From assembly GCA_037388705.1 (NCBI GenBank), contig JARRJY010000075.1:1-9295 (forward strand): a stretch of 9,295 nucleotides of DNA, in the 5' to 3' direction. Position numbers and translations under genes: made by a program. This DNA comes from JARRJY01 sp037388705 (GTDB lineage: Bacteria > Pseudomonadota > Gammaproteobacteria > UBA6429 > Thiohalophilaceae). This document shows positions 1-4,767 of this stretch, piece by piece; position 1 is the stretch's first letter; each line of letters starts with the position of its first letter. The notes below the pieces were generated by a model that was given only the letters and a program-made list of their open reading frames with translations, searched no databases and had not been told where the DNA came from.

Positions 1-73
1 TCCCAACCTCATGAATAGCAGAACGTACAACCTCGGTATCTAATAATAATTGCACACTATACCCGATTTCTTC
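1..73 (-). other. Open frame continuing past the anti-sigma stop codon; possible severed C-terminus
   Basis: Reading leftward from the TAG of the anti-sigma gene (74-76), the same frame stays open for 24 codons to the window edge. It encodes EEIGYSVQLLLDTEVVRSAIHEVG split as EEIGYSVQLLLD and TEVVRSAIHEVG. The second part resembles the C-terminal strand and helix of the neighbouring DsrE-family protein (VPAGVVRIVELQDQGY), and it lies at the matching place after the shared Cys-Gly motif. I infer that the TAG may replace a sense codon such as CAG. An open frame this short could be chance, and a new gene starting at the GTG at 55 cannot be excluded. No independent start with a good ribosome binding site is visible. 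Confidence 0.35.
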
Positions 74-697
74 CTATATACGTTTAAGCATTTGTCCACA
101 AACTGAAACCATAAGATTAGAATATTTTGCCTTGAGATTCAGTAATTTTGCTGCCTGAAGTGACTCCTGGTTTTTTAACAAGTTAATGCCTTTGCCATTG
201 GCAAGAATCTCTACCTGTAATGCTTGTCCCTTGGTTTTGTACTCTTCCAGTAAATGTTCTGTTTCTTTCAGAAGTACATCAAAGCGACGGGGCTCATCGT
301 GACTGACATGCAGCATGACTTTCCATTCCTGGTTTTCATCAACGGTACTGTTATTACGAATGGTTTTTGCCATTTCGATAAGGCTATTTCCGTTGGATGC
401 CTCCTGATGTGCAAACCATCCTGCTAACACACCCAGCATCATCAGAATGCCTGCAGCCAGCCCCTTGGGTAAAGTCAGCATTTTTTTGGATGAAAGGTTC
501 TTGCTATATGCGGAAGCAAGCCTTTCTGGGTAAGCTAACTGGATTAAACCACGCACTTTTTGTAAATCACACACACGTCGGGTTAATGCCTCATCATAGC
601 GTAGTGCTGATAGAATTTCTTCGCGCTCATCATGATCCAGTTGTTCATCAATGAAAGCATTTAGAATCTCGTCAGAAAAGTCTTCGTTACGTTTCAT
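74..697 (-). CDS. Membrane-anchored anti-sigma factor with a DsrE-like C-terminal domain
   Basis: This 207-aa protein probably holds the upstream ECF sigma factor inactive at the membrane. Residues 1-60 are charged and helical, with the layout usual for anti-sigma N-termini (ILNAFIDEQLDHDERE, then RVCDLQKVRGLIQLAYPE). The HxxxCxxC zinc motif of ZAS anti-sigmas is absent. One membrane segment spans about residues 77-97 (LPKGLAAGILMMLGVLAGWF), which puts the rest in the periplasm. Residues 125-207 resemble the DsrE-family protein encoded divergently: KVMLHVSHD against KIVLQVSDK, QVEILANGKGINLL against SVEVVAFGPGLGLL, and VSVCGQMLKRI against FSACGNTIRKM. Cys200 is the shared cysteine. The start ATG overlaps the sigma stop as ATGA, so translation is probably coupled. 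The family role is inferred from position and layout, and the DsrE-like domain from my own visual alignment. The frame may be truncated at its TAG, since similarity seems to continue beyond it. Confidence 0.8.
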   Translation of the reverse strand: MKRNEDFSDEILNAFIDEQLDHDEREEILSALRYDEALTRRVCDLQKVRGLIQLAYPERLASAYSKNLSSKKMLTLPKGLAAGILMMLGVLAGWFAHQEASNGNSLIEMAKTIRNNSTVDENQEWKVMLHVSHDEPRRFDVLLKETEHLLEEYKTKGQALQVEILANGKGINLLKNQESLQAAKLLNLKAKYSNLMVSVCGQMLKRI

Positions 698-1239
698 TTT
701 ATTCTCCGTATAGTAACGGCTTCATGTTTGTCCGAATAACGTAATAATTTTTGTGCTAAAGCCTTTCTTGCACGGCATAAACGGCTCATCACGGTACCTG
801 TTGGTATCTCCAGAATTTGAGAGACCTCGTTGTAGCTACAACCTTCCAGATCAACGAGTGTAATAATTTGTCGTTGGTTTTCTGGCAATCGATTTACTGC
901 GTTTCGTACAGCTTCAGTAATACTGTAATGCTCATAATCAGTTTCTGGCTGCTGTTCATCAACTAACGTGTGGTCATCAACGTTTTCCAGATGTTTAAGT
1001 TTGCGAAAATAATCACGATAGCAGTTGTGTAATATGCCAAACGACCAGCTCGCCAATTTCTCCGGGTCACGTAACTGGGTACTGTTTTTCAGGGCTTTAA
1101 TCAATGCTTCCTGGGTCAAATCATCGGACAGTGTAGGGTCCTGGGTCCAGGAAAAAGCCAGTCGATACAACCGTGGACGCAATAGTTCCAGTTGTTGTTT
1201 AAACTCTTTGCTTTTGGAAAACAGGTTTATTGGATTCAT
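694..1239 (-). CDS. ECF (RpoE-like) RNA polymerase sigma factor
   Basis: This is a sigma-70 family ECF factor of 181 aa, the usual size, with only regions 2 and 4. Region 2 covers about residues 16-82 (LSDDLTQEALIKAL, then WSFGILHNCYRDYFRK). Region 4 covers about residues 112-166 (LPENQRQIITLVDLEG, then TGTVMSRLCRARKAL), the helix-turn-helix that reads the -35 element. I chose ATG 1239. The longer frame begins at TTG 1278, which lies upstream of the predicted transcript start and shares bases with the promoter -10 element. From ATG 1239 the leader would be about 23 nt, with only a weak GGA before it. The stop overlaps the anti-sigma start (ATGA), so the two are co-transcribed and coupled. The promoter matches the one in front of the divergent DsrE gene, so the sigma factor probably activates itself and that gene. 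The family assignment is firm; the trigger is unknown. Confidence 0.93.
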   Translation of the reverse strand: MNPINLFSKSKEFKQQLELLRPRLYRLAFSWTQDPTLSDDLTQEALIKALKNSTQLRDPEKLASWSFGILHNCYRDYFRKLKHLENVDDHTLVDEQQPETDYEHYSITEAVRNAVNRLPENQRQIITLVDLEGCSYNEVSQILEIPTGTVMSRLCRARKALAQKLLRYSDKHEAVTIRRIK

Positions 1240-1268
1240 TGGTCCATTGTATATCACAGTCTCCCAAT

Positions 1269-1297
1269 AATGACGCAATGCAGGCAGTATTTATTCC
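1269..1297 (-). promoter_or_regulatory. ECF-type promoter of the sigma/anti-sigma operon
   Basis: On the minus strand GGAATAA (1297-1291) is followed by 16 nt and then GTCATT (1274-1269). The layout is that of sigma-E-type promoters (GGAACTT-N16-GTCTAA). The -35 element and spacing are identical to those of the promoter facing the DsrE gene. The expected transcript start is near 1262, about 23 nt before ATG 1239. This fits autoregulation, which is common for ECF factors. No transcript data are available to me. Confidence 0.72.
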
Positions 1298-1351
1298 ATG
1301 TATTTAACAAATATAAGGATTGTCTAATATTAAAAAGTTTGAAAAATAATG

Positions 1352-1380
1352 GGAATAAACAGTAAAGTACTGACGTCTAT
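1352..1380 (+). promoter_or_regulatory. ECF-type promoter of the DsrE-family gene
   Basis: GGAATAA (1352-1358), a 16-nt spacer and GTCTAT (1375-1380) match sigma-E-type promoter geometry closely. The element pairs with an almost identical promoter on the other strand, with about 54 bp between the two -35 elements. Transcription would start near 1386, giving a leader of about 80 nt before ATG 1465. I infer that the adjacent ECF sigma factor recognises both. Confidence 0.75.
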
Positions 1381-1390
1381 TGATACATAC

Positions 1391-1409
1391 AGACAAACGC
1401 GTTCTGTCT
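1391..1409. repeat. Bulged inverted repeat in the DsrE gene leader
   Basis: AGACA and TGTCT flank a perfect 8-bp palindrome, AACGCGTT (1396-1403), with a single extra C at 1404. The element sits just downstream of the predicted transcript start (near 1386), where a bound protein could block transcription. It could also fold in the transcript. A second small inverted repeat, TCTAG-N8-CTAGA, follows at 1407-1424. The function is unknown, and chance is possible. Confidence 0.4.
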
Positions 1410-1432
1410 AGCCCACATCCTAGATGGGTGAA

Positions 1433-1447
1433 AATATTATTAATATT
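1433..1447. repeat. AT-only palindrome just upstream of the DsrE gene ribosome binding site
   Basis: AATATTA-T-TAATATT is a 15-nt perfect palindrome around a central T. It ends 3 nt before the strong ribosome binding site GAGGAG (1451-1456), which is 8 nt from ATG 1465. It may simply keep the site unstructured, or form a weak hairpin. AT-rich sequence makes chance palindromes likely. Confidence 0.35.
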
Positions 1448-1464
1448 ATCGAGGAGTCAAAATT

Positions 1465-1902
1465 ATGCGTTTTATTAAGAGTGTAGCCATTCTGATGGCA
1501 ATGGCATTATCACTGGTCGGTTTCACTGCCCAGGCGGGGGACTTTGCCGAGCAAAAAATCGTTCTGCAAGTCAGTGATAAGGCAAGCCATACATTGGCAT
1601 TAAACGTGGCCAGTAACCTGGTTAAGCACTATGGCCAGGACCGTGTGAGTGTTGAGGTTGTTGCCTTTGGTCCAGGTCTGGGCCTGCTGGTTGATAGTCC
1701 TAAAAATAAAAACAATAAGCGTGTTACCAGCCTGGCAGGCAGTGGCGTGAAGTTCAGCGCTTGCGGCAACACCATCCGCAAGATGACTAAAAAGAACAAG
1801 GGTAAGGCGCCTAAGATAAATGCCAAAGCAAAAACAGTTCCTGCTGGCGTCGTTCGCATCGTTGAATTACAGGACCAAGGCTACAAGTTAATCAAGCCAT
1901 AA
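1465..1902 (+). CDS. Secreted DsrE-family (COG1416-like) protein
   Basis: This 145-aa protein has a clear Sec signal peptide (positive start MRFIK, hydrophobic stretch 7-20, probable cleavage after TAQA at 24). The mature part should be periplasmic. Residues 29-145 look like the DsrE/DsrF-like fold: KIVLQVSD as the first strand, SVEVVAFGPGLGLL, VKFSACGNTIRKM with Cys100, and a C-terminal VPAGVVRIVELQDQGYKLI. DsrEFH proteins carry sulfur on a cysteine during sulfur oxidation, but COG1416-like single-gene relatives have no firm function. Nothing here proves sulfur chemistry. A lysine-rich stretch (about 107-123, KMTKKNKGKAPKINAKAK) lies between the Cys motif and the last strand. The gene has the ribosome binding site GAGGAG, an ECF-type promoter and its own terminator. 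It is therefore probably a single-gene unit controlled by the divergent sigma factor, whose anti-sigma carries a related domain. Confidence 0.85.
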   Translation: MRFIKSVAILMAMALSLVGFTAQAGDFAEQKIVLQVSDKASHTLALNVASNLVKHYGQDRVSVEVVAFGPGLGLLVDSPKNKNNKRVTSLAGSGVKFSACGNTIRKMTKKNKGKAPKINAKAKTVPAGVVRIVELQDQGYKLIKP

Positions 1903-1935
1903 GGTTTGGCATGAAAGGGATTTCAAACTAACTTG

Positions 1936-1966
1936 AAAAAAAGCCCGGCCTAGCCGGGCTTTTTTT
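1936..1966 (+). terminator. Rho-independent terminator after the DsrE-family gene
   Basis: A GC-rich stem, AAGCCCGGC (1941-1949) with GCCGGGCTT (1953-1961), has a 3-nt loop CTA and ends in a T run. Seven A residues lead in and seven T residues follow, so the pairing can extend to 14 bp and might act in both directions. It lies 33 nt after the stop codon and separates this gene from argC. Confidence 0.93.
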
Positions 1967-1994
1967 GTTCTGAACTTTCGCTTTTGTCCCACAC

Positions 1995-2020
1995 ACCGTA
2001 TCATTACGGTTTATTTATTT
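1995..2020 (+). other. Small hairpin with T-rich tail upstream of argC
   Basis: ACCGTA (1995-2000) pairs with TACGGT (2005-2010) around a TCAT loop, followed by TTATTTATTT. The 6-bp stem is short for a terminator and sits 29 nt before the argC start. It could be part of a leader or of an operator. I saw no ARG box resembling the E. coli consensus, and no convincing -35/-10 pair, in the gap between the terminator and argC. Confidence 0.3.
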
Positions 2021-2048
2021 CATCGATATACATTTTTAGTACAAGCAA

Positions 2049-3080
2049 ATGATTAAAGCAGGCATTGTAGGTGGTACAGGTTACACAGGCGTAGAGTTGT
2101 TGCGCCTGTTGGCAGCACATCCGGAAGTGGAGCTGGCGATGATTACGTCCCGTTCCGAGGAAGGTCTGCCGGTGGCAGATATGTATCCCAATCTGCGAGG
2201 TTACGTGGATTTGGCATTTAGCGTTCCAGACATGAATGCGCTGACATCCTGTGACGTGGTGTTTTTTGCGACGCCTAATGGTATCGCCATGACCATGGCG
2301 CGTGAACTGGTTGACGCCGGCGTTAAAGTGATCGATCTGGCAGCTGATTTCAGAATCAAGGATGTCGATGAGTGGTCGAAATGGTATGGCATGGAACACG
2401 CCTGCCCGGAACTGGTGGATGAAGCCGTTTATGGTCTTCCGGAAGTGAACCGGGAGGCAATTAAACAGGCGAGGCTGATTGCAAATCCAGGCTGTTATCC
2501 CACGGCAACGCAACTGGGATTTCTGCCATTAATTGAAAATAAATTAATTGAGACTTCCAGCCTGGTCGCGGATTGTAAATCCGGGGTGAGCGGTGCCGGT
2601 CGTGGCGCAAATGTTGGAACGCTACTGGCTGAATGCAGCGAAAGTTTCAAAGCTTATGCCGTAGCGGGTCACCGGCATTTGCCGGAGATTAAACAGGGTC
2701 TAACGATAGCTGCGGCTAAAGCGGTGGGTTTAACGTTTGTTCCACATTTAACACCGATGATCCGGGGTATTCATGCCACGTTATACGGCCAGCTAACAAC
2801 ATCTGGTCAGGATCTTCAGTCGTTATTTGAACAGCGCTATGTTGATGAACCATTTGTCGATGTGCTGCCAGCCGGTTCACACCCCGAAACACGGAGTGTG
2901 AAAGGAGCAAATACTTGCCGGATTGCTATTCATCAGCCACAGGACGGCAATACCGTGGTAATTCTTTCGGTAATTGATAACCTCGTCAAAGGCGCAGCAG
3001 GACAGGCAGTGCAAAATATGAATATCATGTTTGGCTTACCTGAATCATCAGGTATTGATGGCATTGCCTTAATTCCATAA
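2049..3080 (+). CDS. argC: N-acetyl-gamma-glutamyl-phosphate reductase
   Basis: ArgC catalyses the third step of arginine biosynthesis: NADPH-dependent reduction of N-acetyl-glutamyl-phosphate to the semialdehyde in the cytoplasm. The 343-aa length is near the usual 334-345. The N-terminal Rossmann motif GIVGGTGYTG lies at residues 5-14. The active-site cysteine is Cys149 in NPGCYPT, and the conserved HRHLPEI (208-214) holds the catalytic histidine. KSGVSGAGRG at 177-186 is also typical. The start ATG lacks a strong ribosome binding site, but the N-terminus aligns well with the family. The next gene begins 14 nt after the stop, so argC is probably the first gene of a unit including the coiled-coil protein and the bactofilin. 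No other arg gene is present in the window. Confidence 0.97.
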   Translation: MIKAGIVGGTGYTGVELLRLLAAHPEVELAMITSRSEEGLPVADMYPNLRGYVDLAFSVPDMNALTSCDVVFFATPNGIAMTMARELVDAGVKVIDLAADFRIKDVDEWSKWYGMEHACPELVDEAVYGLPEVNREAIKQARLIANPGCYPTATQLGFLPLIENKLIETSSLVADCKSGVSGAGRGANVGTLLAECSESFKAYAVAGHRHLPEIKQGLTIAAAKAVGLTFVPHLTPMIRGIHATLYGQLTTSGQDLQSLFEQRYVDEPFVDVLPAGSHPETRSVKGANTCRIAIHQPQDGNTVVILSVIDNLVKGAAGQAVQNMNIMFGLPESSGIDGIALIP

Positions 3081-3094
3081 AGCAAAGATGTAAT

Positions 3095-3853
3095 ATGAGT
3101 CTGGTAGTAAAACCCCATAATCCCTGGAAAACGCGTACGCTGTATATCCTGGCTGCTGTGGCATTGTTCGCAGCTGGTTGGGGTATCTATGACTATGGAA
3201 GATTTAGCGCCGGTTATGATAGTCGTGATGCTGGTCAGGCCTATGAAGAAATGCTGGATATCAAGGATGAACTGGAAAAACAGGTCGCCGAGTTACGTGA
3301 GCAGAAAGCATTGCTGGAAAGGGCAGCGCAAATTGAGCGTGAGGCCTATAATGATCTGGATGCTACCCTTAAAGTCTTGCAGGGGGAGATCCTTGAATTA
3401 AAAGAAGAACTGGCTTTTTATCGGGGAATCGTCTCACCAAGGGAAGCCTCGCGTGGCCTGCATTTGCAGCGGATTGAAATTACTCCACTGGGGGAAAGCC
3501 GCACTTATCGCTATAAAGTGGTGCTGACCCAGGTATTGAAAAATGACCGGCTAGCCAGTGGCAAAGTAAAAATACAGGTAAGGGGTTTGCGAGATGGCGA
3601 GCCTGGCGTATTGTCACTAAGGCAGATAACCGCGAAACAGATCAAGGAATTAAGTTATCGCTTCAAGTATTTTCAGAACATAGAGGGCGATATCGAGTTG
3701 CCTGAAGGCTTTACGCCATTGCAGATGACTGTTGAAATCCTGCCGCGAGGACGGGAAAAAGACAAATTAGACAAAACCATCGAGTGGCCCAAAGAGGAGA
3801 ACCTAGCCCATGTGGGGAAAAAACAAGAAACCGAAATCGACAACACAGATTGA
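3095..3853 (+). CDS. Single-pass membrane coiled-coil protein (DUF6776-like)
   Basis: This 252-aa protein has a short cytoplasmic N-terminus and one membrane segment (about 15-33, TLYILAAVALFAAGWGIYD). A strong coiled coil follows at about 50-110, rich in Glu/Lys/Leu (DIKDELEKQVAELREQKALL, then GEILELKEELAFYRGIV). A C-terminal beta-rich domain (about 120-220) contains YRYKVVLTQVLKND and GKVKIQVRGL. Topology suggests that the coiled coil and C-terminal domain are periplasmic. From memory the layout matches gammaproteobacterial DUF6776 proteins found beside bactofilin and argC; their function is not known to me. Its 3' end overlaps the bactofilin gene by 44 nt and contains that gene's ribosome binding site. 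Coupled expression and a shared role in cell envelope or shape are plausible inferences. The start lacks a good ribosome binding site. Confidence 0.85.
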   Translation: MSLVVKPHNPWKTRTLYILAAVALFAAGWGIYDYGRFSAGYDSRDAGQAYEEMLDIKDELEKQVAELREQKALLERAAQIEREAYNDLDATLKVLQGEILELKEELAFYRGIVSPREASRGLHLQRIEITPLGESRTYRYKVVLTQVLKNDRLASGKVKIQVRGLRDGEPGVLSLRQITAKQIKELSYRFKYFQNIEGDIELPEGFTPLQMTVEILPRGREKDKLDKTIEWPKEENLAHVGKKQETEIDNTD

Positions 3854-4223
3854 TTCACTGATTGGCCAGAACACTGAAATCAAGGGAGATGTGATTTTTA
3901 GTGGTGGTTTGCACGTAGATGGCACAGTAAAAGGTAGCGTAATTGCCAAAGATGGTGAGAATTCTTTACTGACTTTGAGCGAGCGCGGCACTATTGAAGG
4001 TGAGGTGAGGGTTCCTAATGTGGTGGTAAATGGAACAGTTATCGGTGATGTGCACACCTCCGGTCATGTGGAACTGGCTTCAGATGCCCGGATTCACGGT
4101 AATGTTTATTACGCGCTTATTGAAATGGCCATGGGGGCTGAGGTGAACGGCAACCTGGTTCACAAGGCAGATGAATCCGTTGTTCCTCTTAACCGGGATG
4201 AAGCAGCGAGCAGTGATACTTGA
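3810..4223 (+). CDS. Bactofilin (polymer-forming cytoskeletal protein)
   Basis: Bactofilins assemble without nucleotide into filaments through a right-handed beta-helix, and help set cell shape, place enzymes or guide wall synthesis. This one is 137 aa. A short charged tail (1-12, MWGKNKKPKSTT) precedes the core at about 14-118. The core shows the repeating beta-helix pattern with short hydrophobic strands and regular Gly (SLIGQNTEIKGDVIFSGGLH, DGTVKGSVIAKDG, GTIEGEVRVPNVVVNG, GDVHTSGHVELA, ARIHGNVYYALIEM). The tail after about 119 is disordered and acidic. The start ATG 3810 has the ribosome binding site AGAGGAGA (3793-3800) inside the preceding gene. The 44-nt overlap suggests coupled translation and joint function with the coiled-coil protein. 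The M23 endopeptidase encoded nearby is a possible functional partner, but that is only inference. Confidence 0.94.
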   Translation: MWGKNKKPKSTTQIDSLIGQNTEIKGDVIFSGGLHVDGTVKGSVIAKDGENSLLTLSERGTIEGEVRVPNVVVNGTVIGDVHTSGHVELASDARIHGNVYYALIEMAMGAEVNGNLVHKADESVVPLNRDEAASSDT

Positions 4224-4229
4224 TATAAT
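4221..4229 (+). promoter_or_regulatory. Extended -10 promoter of erpA
   Basis: TGATATAAT is a perfect extended -10 element (TGn followed by TATAAT at 4224-4229). No good -35 is seen 16-18 bp upstream, which is normal for extended -10 promoters. Its first three bases are the TGA stop of the bactofilin gene. The expected transcript start is near 4236, about 45 nt before ATG 4281. The promoter would let erpA be expressed apart from the argC-bactofilin unit. Confidence 0.65.
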
Positions 4230-4238
4230 GAGTCAGGA

Positions 4239-4252
4239 ATCCTATATAGGAT
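4239..4252. promoter_or_regulatory. Perfect 14-bp palindrome in the erpA leader; possible operator
   Basis: ATCCTATATAGGAT reads the same on both strands. It begins about 3 nt after the predicted erpA transcript start, a location where a bound repressor would block initiation. Fe-S biogenesis genes, including erpA in E. coli, are controlled by IscR. However, the CC-N6-GG spacing here does not match the IscR type 1 or type 2 consensus as I remember them. The regulator is therefore unknown. Confidence 0.5.
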
Positions 4253-4280
4253 AAAGTTGAAAATTGAAGAGGTTCCAGAT

Positions 4281-4631
4281 ATGACGGCAGCTGTTGAAAC
4301 CGCAAGCCCGCTATTTTTCACTGATGCGGCGGCTATCAAGGTCAAATCCTTGATCGAAGAAGAGGGAAATGACGCACTAAAATTGCGTGTATTTGTTACC
4401 GGTGGAGGTTGCTCTGGCTTTCAGTATGGTTTTACCTTCGATGAAAATATTCAGGATGGCGATACCGTGATTGAAAATGCCGGTGTTACCCTGTTGGTTG
4501 ATCCCATGAGTTTCCAGTACCTGGTCGGTGCGGAAGTTGATTATAAAGAAGGTCTGGAAGGCTCCCAGTTTGTTATCAAAAATCCAAATGCCACTACGAC
4601 ATGTGGTTGCGGATCCTCTTTCTCGGTCTAA
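4281..4631 (+). CDS. erpA: Iron-sulfur cluster insertion protein ErpA
   Basis: ErpA is an A-type carrier that passes Fe-S clusters to apo-proteins, among them the isoprenoid enzyme IspG. This 116-aa copy matches E. coli ErpA (114 aa) closely along its length: FTDAAAIKVKSLIEEE, LRVFVTGGGCSGFQYGFTFD, VDPMSFQYLVGAEVDY, and the end NPNATTTCGCGSSFSV. The three cluster ligands are Cys44, Cys108 and Cys110. I chose ATG 4281, because it has the ribosome binding site GAAGAGG (4266-4272) 8 nt away and fits the family N-terminus. A TTG at 4257 in the same frame would add 8 residues unlike the family and would place this ribosome binding site inside the gene. The gene has its own extended -10 promoter and palindrome upstream and a terminator downstream. 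Confidence 0.97.
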   Translation: MTAAVETASPLFFTDAAAIKVKSLIEEEGNDALKLRVFVTGGGCSGFQYGFTFDENIQDGDTVIENAGVTLLVDPMSFQYLVGAEVDYKEGLEGSQFVIKNPNATTTCGCGSSFSV

Positions 4632-4659
4632 GCTTAAATAGTTGAGTACGAGTACGATG

Positions 4660-4685
4660 GCGCTGCCCCCAGGGGCGGCGCTTTT
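4660..4685 (+). terminator. Rho-independent terminator after erpA
   Basis: GCGCTGCCCC (4660-4669) pairs with GGGGCGGCGC (4672-4681) across a 2-nt loop, with one G-U pair, followed by TTTT and a further T-rich stretch. It begins 29 nt after the erpA stop and insulates the citrate synthase gene. Confidence 0.88.
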
Positions 4686-4767
4686 GTTTGTATTGATGAA
4701 TTTTTAATCAGAATGCAAGTCTAATGTTTGCTATCCTTTCATGCCTGCGTTTTGAGTGGAGACGACG

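Noticed and set aside
10..12. ATG on the minus strand at 12-10 as the start of a new gene running off the left edge
   Set aside because: Only four codons are visible and there is no ribosome binding site. The continuing anti-sigma frame is a better explanation.
569..571. Cys43 of the anti-sigma as part of a zinc-binding anti-sigma (ZAS) motif
   Set aside because: There is a single cysteine in the N-terminal domain and no HxxxCxxC. A ZAS-type redox mechanism is not supported.
1321..1409. Additional GTCTA motifs at 1322-1326 and 1406-1410 as further ECF -10 elements
   Set aside because: Neither has a GGAATAA-like -35 at the proper 16-nt distance.
2004..2513. 169-aa open frame on the minus strand over argC
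   Set aside because: It is antisense to argC, its composition is odd (many His, Cys and Gln), and it has no recognisable family. It is a by-product of argC codon use.
4239..4252. IscR binding site upstream of erpA
   Set aside because: The palindrome has CC-N6-GG spacing. The IscR type 2 pattern needs a much longer spacing and type 1 a different core, as I remember them.
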